Assembly: GCA_017937655.1 (NCBI GenBank)
Contig: JAGBDE010000030.1
Location: forward strand, 1-64,000
Direction: 5' to 3'
Source of the DNA: Clostridia bacterium
GTDB lineage: Bacteria > Bacillota > Clostridia > Christensenellales > Aristaeellaceae
DNA length: 64,000 bases
Shown: piece after piece, positions 1 through 8,988 of the stretch
Layout: every line of letters starts with the position of its first letter
How positions within the stretch are numbered: position 1 is the first letter of the stretch
Program-made: the position numbers and the translations under genes
The notes under the pieces: generated by a model
The model's input: the letters and a program-made list of their open reading frames with translations, nothing else
What the model was told of the DNA's origin: nothing
Databases searched by the model: none

Positions 1-342
1 ATCGTGGGCAAGCCCATGGCCCTGCTGCTGCTTCAGGAAAACGCCACCGTCACCGTCTGCCACAGCCGCACCGCCAACCTGGCGGAACACACCCGCCGGG
101 CCGACATTCTGGTGGCTGCCATCGGCAAGCCCCGCTTCGTGACCGCCGATATGGTCAAGGAAGGCGCCGCCGTCATCGACGTAGGCATCAACCGGGTGGA
201 CGGCAAACTCTGCGGCGACGTGGACTTCGACGCTGTGAAGGAAAAGGCTTCCTACATCACCCCCGTGCCCGGCGGCGTGGGCAAGATGACCATCGCCATG
301 CTGATGGACAACACCGTATCTGCTGCTGAAAAGACGCTGTGA
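1..342 (+). CDS. folD: FolD, methylene-THF dehydrogenase/cyclohydrolase (C-terminal part)
   Basis: The window opens inside this gene; the reading frame runs from base 1. The remaining ~113 residues are the NADP-binding half of the bifunctional 5,10-methylene-tetrahydrofolate dehydrogenase/cyclohydrolase of one-carbon metabolism in the cytoplasm. Visible family signatures are the VGKP start of the dinucleotide-binding segment, the TVCHSRT strand, the [11 protein letters not shown] segment, the DVGIN motif and the [15 protein letters not shown] block near the end. Its TGA stop overlaps the GTG start of xseA, so the two are translationally coupled. The folD-xseA-xseB-ispA order is common in Firmicutes. 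The N-terminal catalytic half lies outside the window. Confidence 0.97.
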   Translation: MVGKPMALLLLQENATVTVCHSRTANLAEHTRRADILVAAIGKPRFVTADMVKEGAAVIDVGINRVDGKLCGDVDFDAVKEKASYITPVPGGVGKMTIAMLMDNTVSAAEKTL

Positions 343-1586
343 AATACGACGAGATTGCCCTGAGCGTTTCCCAGCTCAACGAGTACGTGCGCCGTTCCCT
401 GGCATCGGACCCCATGCTGCAGAGCATCGTCCTCACGGGCGAGATCAGCAATTTCAAGGCCCATGTATCGGGCCACCTGTACTTCACCCTGAAGGACGAG
501 GGGGCGGCCATCGCCTGCGTCATGTTCCGCCAGTCGGCCATGACGGTGCGTTTCCGCCCGGAAAACGGCATGAGCGTGCGGCTGCTTGGCAGCGTGGGCA
601 TGTACACCAAAACCGGCGCCTATCAGTTCTATGCCGACCGCATGGAACAGGCCGGAATGGGCGAGCTTTACCTGAAATTTGAAGCCCTCAAGGAGCGGCT
701 GATGGGGGAGGGCCTGTTCGATTCCTCCCTGAAAAAGCCGCTGCCGCTTTTGCCCCGGGGCGTGGGTATTATCACCAGCTCCACCGGCGCGGTGCTGCAT
801 GATATCTGCACCGTCAGCTGGCGCAGAAACCCGGGCATGCCGCTGTATCTGTGCCCGGTGAAGGTGCAGGGCGAAGGTGCGGCCCAGGAAATTGCCGCGG
901 CCATCCGCCGGATGGACAAGCTGCCTGAGGCAGAGGTGCTCATCGTGGGCCGGGGCGGCGGCAGCATGGAGGATCTGTGGCCCTTCAACGAGGAATGCGT
1001 GGCACGGGCCATCGCCGCGTGCAAAACGCCGGTGGTCAGCGCCGTGGGCCATGAGACCGACTATACCATCGCTGATTTTGTGGCCGACGTCCGGGCAGCT
1101 ACGCCCTCGGCGGCGGCAGAGCTGTGCGTGCAGCAGCGGGAAGCGTTGCTCCAGGCGGTCCATCAGCAGACGGAGCGCATGGGGCAGCACATCCGGGGCG
1201 TCATCGGGCAGATGGAGATGCGGCTTAGCGAGAGCGTCCTCCGGCTGGAACGGCTCAATCCCGCCCGGCGCTTAGAAAACGACGCCCTCCGGCTGAATGC
1301 GCTGAAAATCCGGCTGCAAAACGCCGTAAGGCATCAGCTGGTTCAGAAAGAGCACCGGCTCAGTCAGGCGGTGCTTCGCCTCAGGGCCGCCGGCCCGGAG
1401 GAAACCCTGCGCAGGGGATACGCCCTGCTGCTTCGTGACAAACACCTCATCCGCAGCGTGGAAGGCGTGGAAATCGGCCAGGAGATGGATATCCGCCTGG
1501 CGGACGGCACGCTTGGCGTGCGGGTGGAACGGATAGAAAGGGAGGAGAGCCATGGCGGCCAGAACCAAGAAAACGGAGTCCTTTGA
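339..1586 (+). CDS. xseA: Exodeoxyribonuclease VII large subunit
   Basis: Catalytic subunit of exonuclease VII, which degrades single-stranded DNA from both ends. The 415-residue product has the usual order: an N-terminal OB-fold (about 1-100, with LTGEISNFK and GHLYFTLKD), a nuclease core with [16 protein letters not shown] (141-156), [18 protein letters not shown] (202-219) and [17 protein letters not shown] (234-250), then a long helical coiled-coil arm. It starts with GTG, overlapping the folD stop by four bases. Its 3' end overlaps the xseB start by about 35 bases, fitting stoichiometric co-translation of the two subunits. Length is close to the family norm. Confidence 0.97.
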   Translation: MKYDEIALSVSQLNEYVRRSLASDPMLQSIVLTGEISNFKAHVSGHLYFTLKDEGAAIACVMFRQSAMTVRFRPENGMSVRLLGSVGMYTKTGAYQFYADRMEQAGMGELYLKFEALKERLMGEGLFDSSLKKPLPLLPRGVGIITSSTGAVLHDICTVSWRRNPGMPLYLCPVKVQGEGAAQEIAAAIRRMDKLPEAEVLIVGRGGGSMEDLWPFNEECVARAIAACKTPVVSAVGHETDYTIADFVADVRAATPSAAAELCVQQREALLQAVHQQTERMGQHIRGVIGQMEMRLSESVLRLERLNPARRLENDALRLNALKIRLQNAVRHQLVQKEHRLSQAVLRLRAAGPEETLRRGYALLLRDKHLIRSVEGVEIGQEMDIRLADGTLGVRVERIEREESHGGQNQENGVL

Positions 1587-1818
1587 GGATGGCCTGAACC
1601 GACTGGAGGAAATGGCCCAGGAGATGGAAACCTCCCAGCTGCCTCTGGAGGAGCTGCTCAAGCGCTACGAGGAAGGCATGAAGCTGGCGGGCGAACTGAC
1701 CGGCAAGCTGGAAACCATGAAGGCAGCGCTGGAAACGGTGCCCCTTTCCTCCGAAAACAACAAGCCCGAGGACAGCCAGCTATCCCTGACGGATCTGATG
1801 GGAGGCACGGAAGAATGA
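1552..1818 (+). CDS. xseB: Exodeoxyribonuclease VII small subunit
   Basis: Small, acidic, helical subunit of exonuclease VII; several copies bind the coiled-coil arm of XseA and are needed for activity. The 88-residue product has the family signature [18 protein letters not shown] followed by LPLEELLKRYEEGMKLA near the N-terminus. The start lies inside the 3' end of xseA behind a GGAGGAG-type site (about 1541-1547). Its stop overlaps the next start as ATGA. The acidic tail is somewhat longer than in short family members. Confidence 0.95.
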   Translation: MAARTKKTESFEDGLNRLEEMAQEMETSQLPLEELLKRYEEGMKLAGELTGKLETMKAALETVPLSSENNKPEDSQLSLTDLMGGTEE

Positions 1819-2735
1819 AGCAATATCTGGATGCGGTGCAAAACGCCCTGGAAACCATGGATCTGCTGCTTCCCAACCCAGCCGAGCCCGTGACCATGCC
1901 GGAGGAAGCGGCCCCTGCCCCTGGACAGGTACCCCAGCCCCTGCGCAGCGCCATGCGCTACAGCCTGCTGTTGCCGGGCAAGCGCATCCGCCCGGTGCTT
2001 CTTTTGATGGCTTATCACCTGGCCCAGGAGGACTGGCATACCGCCATTCCCTACGCCTGTGCCCTGGAGATGATCCACACCTACTCCCTTATTCATGACG
2101 ACCTTCCCGCCATGGACGACGACGCCTTCCGCCGGGGAAAGCCCACCAATCACCGGGTTTACGGCGAGGGACTGGCCATCCTTGCGGGCGACGGCCTGCT
2201 GAATATGGCCTACGAGACCATGCTTTCCGCTCCGGTGACCCTTGAGAGGCCCGGGGAAGCGGTGGCTGCTATGGAGGAAATCGCCCGGCGGGCAGGCGTC
2301 CGCGGGATGATTGCCGGGCAGGTGCTGGACGTGACGCTGGAGGGCCAGCCGCCCCGGGCGGAGTACGTGGAGTACATCCACGAGCATAAAACCGCCGACC
2401 TGCTTACCGCGCCCATCGTGGCGGGCCTCAAGCTGGCCGGAGCCACGGAGGAGCAGCTGGAAGCAGGCCGCCTGTATGGCCTGAATCTGGGCCTGGCGTT
2501 CCAGATCACCGACGACCTGCTGGACCTGGAGGGCGACGTTGCCCTGATGGGCAAGGAAGCCGGCATGGACGCCCAGCGGGGCAAGATGACCTGGCCTGCC
2601 GTCTTCGGGGTGGAAAAGGCCCGGGAGGACGCAAAGCGCTGCGTTGACAAGGCCATCGACGCCCTCGGCTGCTTTGGCAAAAAGGCGGACAAGCTCCAAG
2701 CCCTGGCAGCGGGGATCATCGGCCGAAAATTCTGA
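1815..2735 (+). CDS. ispA: Farnesyl diphosphate synthase (polyprenyl synthetase)
   Basis: All-alpha prenyltransferase that condenses isopentenyl diphosphate with allylic diphosphates, feeding quinone, undecaprenyl and other isoprenoid routes. The first aspartate-rich motif is DDLPAMDDD (95-103) and the second is DDLLD (233-237). LLPGKRIRPVL (52-62) is the substrate-binding GKR segment. The residue five places before the first Asp is Tyr90, and the surrounding EMIHTYSLIHDD is typical of bacterial farnesyl synthases, so the C15 product is inferred. The 306-residue length is normal. The start overlaps xseB by four bases. The dxs gene that often follows in this operon is not here. Confidence 0.93.
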   Translation: MKQYLDAVQNALETMDLLLPNPAEPVTMPEEAAPAPGQVPQPLRSAMRYSLLLPGKRIRPVLLLMAYHLAQEDWHTAIPYACALEMIHTYSLIHDDLPAMDDDAFRRGKPTNHRVYGEGLAILAGDGLLNMAYETMLSAPVTLERPGEAVAAMEEIARRAGVRGMIAGQVLDVTLEGQPPRAEYVEYIHEHKTADLLTAPIVAGLKLAGATEEQLEAGRLYGLNLGLAFQITDDLLDLEGDVALMGKEAGMDAQRGKMTWPAVFGVEKAREDAKRCVDKAIDALGCFGKKADKLQALAAGIIGRKF

Positions 2736-2756
2736 TTCAAAGCGGAGGACACGCAA

Positions 2757-3215
2757 GTGCAGCCTATCCTTGGACTTTTCTCCAATCATGTTCTTTTTGC
2801 CGGCCTGCTGGGCTGGTTTGTGGCCCAGGCGCTAAAAATTCCCATCTATCGTCACATTGAGAAAAAATGGGATTTTGGCAGGTTCTTTGGCTCCGGCGGC
2901 ATGCCCAGCTCCCACTCCAGCATGGTGGTGGCCACCGCCGTCATGACCGGCGCGACCGCTGGGTTTGACTCCGTGGCCTTTGCCATCGCCACGGTGCTGG
3001 CCACGATCGTCATGTATGACGCGGCGGGCGTTCGTCGGGAGACGGGCGTGCAGGCCGCCGTCATCAACCAGATCCTGAAGGACGTTCTCATCAACGGAAA
3101 GAAGATCTCCGACGAGGAACTGAAGGAACTGGTGGGTCACACGCCCTTGGAAGTGCTGGGCGGCGCGCTGACGGGATTGACCGTCGCCGTTGTCTATTGC
3201 CTGATTTTGTTTTGA
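2757..3215 (+). CDS. DUF212 (divergent PAP2 family) membrane protein, YuiD-like
   Basis: A 152-residue integral membrane protein of the DUF212/divergent PAP2 family. It shows the GSGGMPSSHSSMVVA block (46-59), which resembles the phosphatase motif SGH of PAP2 enzymes, and the conserved YDAAGVRRETGVQA segment (about 92-105). No activity is established for the family. The start is GTG at 2757 behind GGAGGAC about 8 bases upstream. It follows ispA by only 21 bases, so it is probably co-transcribed, and a link to lipid or undecaprenyl phosphate metabolism is possible but is inference. Four or so hydrophobic segments are visible. Confidence 0.88.
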   Translation: MQPILGLFSNHVLFAGLLGWFVAQALKIPIYRHIEKKWDFGRFFGSGGMPSSHSSMVVATAVMTGATAGFDSVAFAIATVLATIVMYDAAGVRRETGVQAAVINQILKDVLINGKKISDEELKELVGHTPLEVLGGALTGLTVAVVYCLILF

Positions 3216-3254
3216 TTTGTGCGGGAACCCCGCATATGAAGGAGGATACAAACT

Positions 3255-3791
3255 ATGATGGATCATTTTCTGGAAGAAGTTGTCATCAAGAGAAACCGTA
3301 CGCTGGAAAACATTCTGTACATGCTGTGCAATGTGCTGATGGTGGTTTGCGCCATTCTGGCCATTTTCTGGCTCAATGTGCTGCTGAATGCAGGTTTCAG
3401 CTGGATGACCGTGATCACCCTGCTGGTGATGGCCGGCATTGCCGTGGGCCTGTTTTTCTACCGTGACCGGTTCCGCATGGAATACGAGTACACCTTCACC
3501 AATGGCGATCTGGACTTTGCCATCGTCTACAACAACCAGAAGCGCAAGACCTTGGGCACCATGCGGGTGAAGAACGTGGAAGCTTTCGGCCCGGTGGATT
3601 CCGAGGGATTCCGCAAGCTGATCAACATGCCTGACCTCAAGCGCAAGAATTGGTTCCTCAATCGTGGCGCCAACCTGCACTACTTCTATTTCCAGAAGGA
3701 AAATAACCGCACCATCATCGTGCTGGAGCCTTCCGAGGAAATGGTGGGCCTGATCAAGAAGTACCTGCCCGTGGGCGCATGGCGTGCATAA
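3255..3791 (+). CDS. Small membrane protein of unknown function (DUF6106-like)
   Basis: A 178-residue protein with two adjacent transmembrane helices (about 20-42 and 50-70) followed by a soluble, mixed alpha/beta tail of about 105 residues rich in Tyr, Phe and basic residues. The N-terminus MMDHFLEEVV and the internal YEYTFTNGDLDFAIVYN segment recall the clostridial DUF6106 family, an assignment made from memory and not checked. It has a perfect AAGGAGG site at 3239-3245 and stands between the DUF212 gene and the cysteine desulfurase, with which it probably shares a transcript. No catalytic motif is visible. Confidence 0.75.
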   Translation: MMDHFLEEVVIKRNRTLENILYMLCNVLMVVCAILAIFWLNVLLNAGFSWMTVITLLVMAGIAVGLFFYRDRFRMEYEYTFTNGDLDFAIVYNNQKRKTLGTMRVKNVEAFGPVDSEGFRKLINMPDLKRKNWFLNRGANLHYFYFQKENNRTIIVLEPSEEMVGLIKKYLPVGAWRA

Positions 3792-3804
3792 GGAGACCGG
3801 AACA

Positions 3805-4959
3805 ATGACGGTTTATCTGGATAACAGCGCCACCACCCGCACGGCGGAGGAGGCCATCGACGCCATGACCCGCTCCATGCGGGAGGATTTCTACAACCCG
3901 TCCGCCCTTTACGGCCCGGCCATGCAGTCCGAGAAGGAACTGAAGGAAGCCCGGGAAACGCTGGCAAAAGCGGTGGACGCCAACCCCAAGAACGTGCTTT
4001 TCACCTCCGGCGGCACCGAGAGCGACAACCTGGCCATTTTCGGCTGTGCGCAGGCCAGCCGGGGCAAGGGGCAGATTCTCTACTCCGCTGCGGAGCATTC
4101 CGCGGTGAAGAAGGCCTGCCAGGAAGCAGAAAGCCGCTACGGCTGCCAGGCGGTGGAAATTCCCCTGACCCGGGAGGGCCTGGTGGACATGGTGGCCCTG
4201 GAAGGGCTGCTTGGCCCGGAAACCCTGATGATCTGCGTGATGCAGGTCTGCAACGAGACTGGCGTCATCATGCCTTTGGACGATATCTGCGCCCTGCGTG
4301 ACCGGCTGGCTCCTCAGGCTGCCATCCATGTGGACGGCGTGCAGGGCTTTCTCAGAGTGCCTTTTTCCCTGAAAAAGTCCGGCGTGCAGAGCTATGCCAT
4401 CTCCAGCCACAAGTTCCACGGCCCCAAGGGCGTGGGCGCGCTGGTATGGAAGGACGGCTTCCGCTTCAAGCCCCAGATGGTGGGCGGCGGCCAGCAGGGC
4501 GACCTGCGCAGCGGCACGGAAAACACCTGCGGCATCGTCGGAATGGCGGAGGCCGTGCGGGTGTATCCGGCGGATGGATATGAAAAGATGCTTGCTCTGA
4601 AGCAGCTGCTGGTCGGCCTGCTGAAGGAGCAGCTGCCGGAGACCACGGTCATCGGCCTGCCGGAGGACGACCCTCGCAGCGCGGGCCACATCCTCAGCGT
4701 GGCGTTCCCGCCAGTTCGGGCGGAGACGCTGCTCCATGCCCTGGAGGGCGACAAGATCTACGTGGGAACCGGGTCGGCCTGCTCGTCCAAGAAGGGAAAG
4801 CACTCTGCGGTTCTGACCGCCATGGGCCTCAAAAACGAGCTAATGGACGGAGCCATCCGCATCAGCCTTTGCCCGGAAAATACCGAGGAAGAGATCCGCT
4901 TGGCTGCGGAAAGAATCATCGCACATGTGAATGTGCTGCGCCGTTTTGCGCGCAGATAA
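3805..4959 (+). CDS. Cysteine desulfurase (NifS/IscS class)
   Basis: PLP-dependent enzyme that takes sulfur from cysteine onto its own cysteine. It begins YLDNSATTR, carries the PLP lysine in SSHKFHGPKG (Lys203) and the persulfide cysteine in GTGSACSSKKGKHS (Cys326), and is 384 residues from this start. The ATG at 3805 is preferred over the upstream GTG at 3784 because AAGGAGA lies at 3790-3796. The very next gene is thiI, so this desulfurase probably feeds sulfur to ThiI for 4-thiouridine (and perhaps thiazole) synthesis, as the NifZ-ThiI pair does in Bacillus subtilis. This is inferred from context. Confidence 0.95.
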   Translation: MTVYLDNSATTRTAEEAIDAMTRSMREDFYNPSALYGPAMQSEKELKEARETLAKAVDANPKNVLFTSGGTESDNLAIFGCAQASRGKGQILYSAAEHSAVKKACQEAESRYGCQAVEIPLTREGLVDMVALEGLLGPETLMICVMQVCNETGVIMPLDDICALRDRLAPQAAIHVDGVQGFLRVPFSLKKSGVQSYAISSHKFHGPKGVGALVWKDGFRFKPQMVGGGQQGDLRSGTENTCGIVGMAEAVRVYPADGYEKMLALKQLLVGLLKEQLPETTVIGLPEDDPRSAGHILSVAFPPVRAETLLHALEGDKIYVGTGSACSSKKGKHSAVLTAMGLKNELMDGAIRISLCPENTEEEIRLAAERIIAHVNVLRRFARR

Positions 4960-4978
4960 GGGAAGGGAGTAACCAAAG

Positions 4979-6124
4979 TTGCGGGAAATTTTGCTGGTTC
5001 GCTTCGGCGAAATTCATTTGAAGGGCCTGAACCGTCCGTATTTCATGCGGATGCTGGTGGAACGGGTCAAGAACGCCGTCAAGGAAGTGAAGGGCCATGT
5101 CTGGCTCAACGACGGCCGCGTGTTTGTCAGCGACATGACCGATATTGACGAGGCGCTGCGCCGGGTGACCAAGGTGTTTGGCGTGCACAGCGTTTGCAAG
5201 GCCGTGGAAATGGAAAAGGACGATTTTGAGGGCATCTGCGCCGAGGGCCTGCGCCTTCTGGAGGGCCACACCGGCACCTTCAAGGTCAACGCACGCCGCA
5301 GCGACAAGCGCTATCCCATGGATTCTCCCACCATCAACATCGAGATGGGCGGATACATCCTCCAGCGCCGTCCGGAGCTGAAGGTGGACGTGAAGAAGCC
5401 TGAATTGACCCTGTCCGTGGAAATCCGCGACAAGGCCTACCTGTACACCAAACCGGTCATGGCCGTGGGCGGCATGCCCGTGGGCACCGGCGGACGGGCC
5501 ACTCTGCTGCTTTCCGGCGGCATCGACAGCCCCGTGGCCGGATGGATGATCGCCAAGCGTGGCGTCAGCATGAGCGCGGTGCACTTCCATTCCTTCCCCT
5601 ACACCAGCGACCGCGCCAAGGAAAAGGTGTTGGATCTGGCCCGCATCCTGTCCGAGAGCCTTTGCGGCATCCGCGTACATGTGGTGCCCTTCACGGAAAT
5701 CCAGATGCAGATTCACGAAAAGTGCCACGAGGACTACACCACCATCATCATGCGCCGCTATATGATGCGTATTGCCAACGCCATCGCCAGGAAGGAGCGG
5801 GCCCTGGGCCTGGTCACCGGCGAGAGCATCGGCCAGGTGGCAAGCCAGACCATGTACGCCCTGACCTGCACCGACGAAGTGGTGGACATGCCTGTGTATC
5901 GCCCCCTGATTGGCTTTGACAAGCAGGAGATCATTGACATCGCCGAGAAGATCGGCACGATGGAGACCTCCTCCCTGCCCTTTGAGGACTGCTGCACCGT
6001 GTTCACGCCCCGCCACCCCGCCACCAAGCCCAAGATGGAAATCATCCTGGAGGGCGAGGCCAAGCTGGACAGCGAAGCGTTGATCCAGGCGGCTTTGGAC
6101 AACACCGAGATTTACGAGCTGTAA
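4979..6124 (+). CDS. thiI: ThiI, tRNA 4-thiouridine synthetase
   Basis: Adenylates U8 of tRNA and transfers sulfur to make 4-thiouridine. The 381-residue product has an N-terminal ferredoxin-like plus THUMP region (about 1-165) and a PP-loop ATP-binding domain with LLLSGGIDSPVAGW. The segment TGESIGQVASQT is the second family signature. The rhodanese domain found in the E. coli enzyme is absent, as usual in Firmicutes. The start is a TTG at 4979 behind GGGAAGGGAG. It follows the desulfurase by 19 bases, so the two form a sulfur-relay operon. The stop directly abuts the stop of the convergent bofA-like gene. Confidence 0.96.
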   Translation: MREILLVRFGEIHLKGLNRPYFMRMLVERVKNAVKEVKGHVWLNDGRVFVSDMTDIDEALRRVTKVFGVHSVCKAVEMEKDDFEGICAEGLRLLEGHTGTFKVNARRSDKRYPMDSPTINIEMGGYILQRRPELKVDVKKPELTLSVEIRDKAYLYTKPVMAVGGMPVGTGGRATLLLSGGIDSPVAGWMIAKRGVSMSAVHFHSFPYTSDRAKEKVLDLARILSESLCGIRVHVVPFTEIQMQIHEKCHEDYTTIIMRRYMMRIANAIARKERALGLVTGESIGQVASQTMYALTCTDEVVDMPVYRPLIGFDKQEIIDIAEKIGTMETSSLPFEDCCTVFTPRHPATKPKMEIILEGEAKLDSEALIQAALDNTEIYEL

Positions 6125-6388
6125 TCACAGCCCTTTGCCGACCCAGAAGGCCAGCGCCGCGCCGGGCAGGCCCAGCGTGCCTGCAAACAACGACGGCAGC
6201 GGCCCGCTGGGAAGGCTGGCCCCGAAAGGCTTTGCCAGAAGGCTGAGGCCCAGGCAGAGGAGGGCTCCCAGGCAGACGGTTTCCAGGGCGGCGTGAAGCC
6301 CCCGGTGGGGCCGGCTTCCCCGGACTGCCTGCCACAGAAGCAGCAGCATCAGGGCGAAGAACAGAATCAGCCAGAGTCTTGACAGCAT
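6125..6388 (-). CDS. bofA: BofA-like pro-sigma-K processing inhibitor family protein
   Basis: An 87-residue, very hydrophobic protein with three predicted membrane segments and the C-terminal LFAGTLGLPGAALAFWVG pattern typical of the BofA family, whose B. subtilis member holds the SpoIVFB protease inactive in the mother cell during sporulation. The ATG at 6388 sits 8 bases from AAAGGAGAG; an ATG two codons upstream is too close to that site. Its stop codon abuts the thiI stop with no visible terminator between them. The family call rests on length, hydrophobicity and the Gly-Pro-Gly-rich end only. Confidence 0.7.
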   Translation of the reverse strand: MLSRLWLILFFALMLLLLWQAVRGSRPHRGLHAALETVCLGALLCLGLSLLAKPFGASLPSGPLPSLFAGTLGLPGAALAFWVGKGL

Positions 6389-6469
6389 ATGCATCTCTCC
6401 TTTGGTTCAGCCTATGCCGGCGGCCCTTGGGGGATGCAGGGAAGTTTGTGAAAAAACTGTCAGAAAGGC

Positions 6470-6498
6470 TTGCAGATTTGGCGCTTTTCCTGTATAAT
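6470..6498 (+). promoter_or_regulatory. Sigma-A-type promoter of the cggR operon
   Basis: TTGCAG at 6470-6475 and a perfect TATAAT at 6493-6498 are separated by 17 bases. This is the strongest promoter-like sequence upstream of cggR, and the CggR-type operator begins just downstream, where transcription should start. Confidence 0.85.
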
Positions 6499-6504
6499 CC
6501 TGGG

Positions 6505-6540
6505 TGGGATAAATTTGGTCATGTGGGACGCAAATTGACC
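6505..6540 (+). promoter_or_regulatory. CggR-type operator (direct repeat)
   Basis: Two direct half-sites, TGGGAT-N6-GGTC at 6505-6520 and TGGGAC-N6-TGACC from 6524, repeat with a 19-base period. They resemble the tandem GGGAC-N6-TGTC operator bound by CggR in B. subtilis. The position immediately after the -10 box suits a roadblock repressor, so the operon is probably autoregulated and induced by fructose-1,6-bisphosphate. Confidence 0.72.
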
Positions 6541-6555
6541 CGCAGAGGTGGAAAC

Positions 6556-7581
6556 ATGCAGGATAACTATTTTACGCTCATCGAGCGGCTTGCGCCGGAC
6601 CTGGCGCAGGAAATTGAGCGCAGGGCGCTGGTGCTGGAACGAATCGGCGCGTTGCAGCCTGTTGGCAGACGGCTGCTGGCCCAGCGGCTGAACCTTCCGG
6701 AGCGGGAGGTTCGCACGGTGGCTTCGCTGCTGAAGGATCACGGCCTGATCACGCTGGACGCGGCAGGCATGTGCCTGACGGAAGATGCAGCCCAGATTCT
6801 GCCCATGGCGCGGATGTTCAGCCGCGATCTGCGCGGCCTGACGGGCCTGGAAACGGCCCTGAACCAGCGCTATCCCGGCGTGAAGATCTGTGTGGTGGCC
6901 GGCGACGCGGACGAGGATTCCCATGTGCTCGGCGAGGTTGGGCGCAATGCGGCCCTCCGGCTGCGCAGTTTTCTGCAAAGCGGCTCCACGCTGGCAGTAA
7001 CCGGCGGTACCACCATCTCCAAGGTGGCCCAGACCCTTTCCACCGGCAGCCCCATGAACGTCATGGTGGTTCCTGCCCGGGGCGGCATCGGCCGGAGCCT
7101 GGAAACCCAGGCCAACACCCTGGCGGTGGAAATCGCCAAGCGGCTGGGCGGCCATCACCGCATGATGCATCTGCCGGACCATATGGACGAGCAGGCCTTG
7201 CAGGAGATGCGCAAACTCAGCGAAATCGACGAAACCCTGGCCCTGCTGGAGCGGGCCGACGTTGTCCTCCACGGCATCGGACGGGCGGACGACATGACCA
7301 AAAAGCGGCAGCTGCCCGCCAATGTGGAAGCGGAAATCGTCCGCAAGGGCGCGGTGGCCGAGGCCTACGGGTGCTACTTCAACCAGAAGGGGAAGATCGT
7401 TTTCTCCGCATCCACCGTGGCCCACAACCTGGGCGCGCTGAAGCCTGACTGCGCAATGATCGCCGTGGCGGCGGGCGCGCGCAAGGCACAGGCCATCGAC
7501 GCGGTGATGGCAGGCCGAAAGCATGCCATGCTGGTTACCGACGAAGGGGCCGCCAAAGCCATTCTGGCTCTGCCCCAGTAA
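6556..7581 (+). CDS. cggR: CggR, central glycolytic genes regulator (SorC family)
   Basis: A 341-residue SorC/DeoR-type repressor. The N-terminus (about 15-75) is a winged helix with RRLLAQRLNLPEREVRTVASLLKDHGLI, and the rest is the sugar-phosphate-binding domain with TGGTTISKVAQTL and VVPARGGIGRSLETQAN. The B. subtilis protein represses the lower glycolysis operon until fructose-1,6-bisphosphate accumulates. The ATG at 6556 is chosen because AGAGGTGG lies at 6544-6551 and the promoter lies inside the longer open frame. It is followed by pgk, tpiA and gpmI; the usual gapA gene between cggR and pgk is absent. Confidence 0.93.
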   Translation: MQDNYFTLIERLAPDLAQEIERRALVLERIGALQPVGRRLLAQRLNLPEREVRTVASLLKDHGLITLDAAGMCLTEDAAQILPMARMFSRDLRGLTGLETALNQRYPGVKICVVAGDADEDSHVLGEVGRNAALRLRSFLQSGSTLAVTGGTTISKVAQTLSTGSPMNVMVVPARGGIGRSLETQANTLAVEIAKRLGGHHRMMHLPDHMDEQALQEMRKLSEIDETLALLERADVVLHGIGRADDMTKKRQLPANVEAEIVRKGAVAEAYGCYFNQKGKIVFSASTVAHNLGALKPDCAMIAVAAGARKAQAIDAVMAGRKHAMLVTDEGAAKAILALPQ

Positions 7582-7650
7582 ACAATGCTTGCCTTGCCCG
7601 GTACGGGCTTTGCAATACAATGATCAAAACAATGCTAAGGAGTGTGCGTT

Positions 7651-8847
7651 ATGGCAAAGAAGACCATCGAGGACATTCAGGTTAAAGGCAAAAAAGTTCT
7701 GGTACGCTGCGATTTCAACGTGCCAATGAAGGACGGCAAGATCACCAACGATAAGCGTATTGTGGCTGCTCTGCCCACCATCAAGAAGCTGATTGCCGAC
7801 GGCGGCAAAGTCATCCTGTGCAGCCATCTGGGCAAGCCCAAGAATGGCCCCGAAGAGAAGTTCTCTCTGGCTCCCGTGGCCGAGCGCCTGAGCGAGTACC
7901 TGGGCAAGACCGTTGTTTTCGCCAACGATGATACCGTTGTGGGCGACAACGCCAAGGCCGCTGTTGCCGCTATGAACGATGGCGACGTGGTTCTGCTGCA
8001 GAACACCCGCTTCCGCAAGGAAGAAACCAAGAACATCGAAGAGTTCTCCAAGGAACTGGCTTCCCTGGCTGACTGCTATGTGAACGACGCCTTCGGCTCC
8101 GCTCACCGTGCTCACTGCTCCACCGAGGGCGTGACCAAGTTCCTCAGCCCCAACGTTGCCGGCTACCTGATCGGCAAGGAACTGAGCGTGATGGGCAAGG
8201 CCCTGGACAACGCTGACCGTCCCTTCGTGGCTGTGCTGGGCGGCGCCAAGATTGAAGACAAGCTGAACGTGATCAACAACCTGCTGGAAAAGGTCGATAC
8301 CCTGATTATCGGCGGCGGCATGGCTTTCACCTTCCTCAAGGCCATGGGCTACGAGATCGGCAAGTCTCTGCTGGACGAGAGCAAGATCGACTACTGCAAG
8401 GACATGATGGCCAAGGCTGAGCAGAAGGGCGTCAAGCTGCTCCTGCCCATCGACACCGTCTGCGTCAACGAGTTCACCTTCGATCCTTCCGTGGAAATCG
8501 AAATCACCGATTCCGATAAGATCCCCGCTGACAAGGAAGGCTGCGACATCGGCCCCAAGAGCCGCGAACTGTTCGCCGAGGCCGTGAAGGCTGCCAAGAC
8601 CGTTGTCTGGAACGGCCCCATGGGCGTGTTCGAAAACCCCACCCTGGCCGCCGGCACTCTGGCTGTTGCCCAGGCTATGGCCGACAGCGAAGCCGTGACC
8701 ATCATCGGCGGCGGCGACTCCGCTGCTGCTGTTGAGCAGATGAACCTGGACGAGAAGATGACCCACATCTCCACCGGTGGCGGCGCTTCTCTGGAATATC
8801 TGGAAGGCAAGGTCCTGCCCGGCGTTGCCGCTCTGGACGAAAAGTAA
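7651..8847 (+). CDS. pgk: Phosphoglycerate kinase
   Basis: Transfers phosphate from 1,3-bisphosphoglycerate to ADP. The 398-residue product has the N-terminal [11 protein letters not shown] signature, HLGKPK, the FGSAHRAH hinge region, [10 protein letters not shown], and the nucleotide-binding NGPMGVFE and [10 protein letters not shown] blocks. The ATG at 7651 lies 9 bases from TAAGGAG; a GTG three codons upstream overlaps that site. The codon choice is strongly biased, as expected for a highly expressed gene. It lies 69 bases after cggR in the same operon. Confidence 0.98.
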   Translation: MAKKTIEDIQVKGKKVLVRCDFNVPMKDGKITNDKRIVAALPTIKKLIADGGKVILCSHLGKPKNGPEEKFSLAPVAERLSEYLGKTVVFANDDTVVGDNAKAAVAAMNDGDVVLLQNTRFRKEETKNIEEFSKELASLADCYVNDAFGSAHRAHCSTEGVTKFLSPNVAGYLIGKELSVMGKALDNADRPFVAVLGGAKIEDKLNVINNLLEKVDTLIIGGGMAFTFLKAMGYEIGKSLLDESKIDYCKDMMAKAEQKGVKLLLPIDTVCVNEFTFDPSVEIEITDSDKIPADKEGCDIGPKSRELFAEAVKAAKTVVWNGPMGVFENPTLAAGTLAVAQAMADSEAVTIIGGGDSAAAVEQMNLDEKMTHISTGGGASLEYLEGKVLPGVAALDEK

Positions 8848-8865
8848 TTTTCAACCCGTATCGTT

Positions 8866-8898
8866 GTTTGCGCAGGCTGCCCGTCGGCCTGCGCAAAC
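8866..8898 (+). other. Intercistronic hairpin between pgk and tpiA
   Basis: A perfect 12-base-pair stem, GTTTGCGCAGGC at 8866-8877 and its complement at 8887-8898, with a 9-base loop. No T-run follows, so it does not look like a terminator. It may protect or process the polycistronic message, as happens in the cggR-gapA transcript of B. subtilis; the function is inferred. Confidence 0.7.
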
Positions 8899-8988
8899 TT
8901 TGCGAAAGCGGATACTCCGCCAAAGCATTGCACATATTGAGTCATGGCCCATGCCTGACGGACAAGCAACAGAAAGAGGTACATTCCT

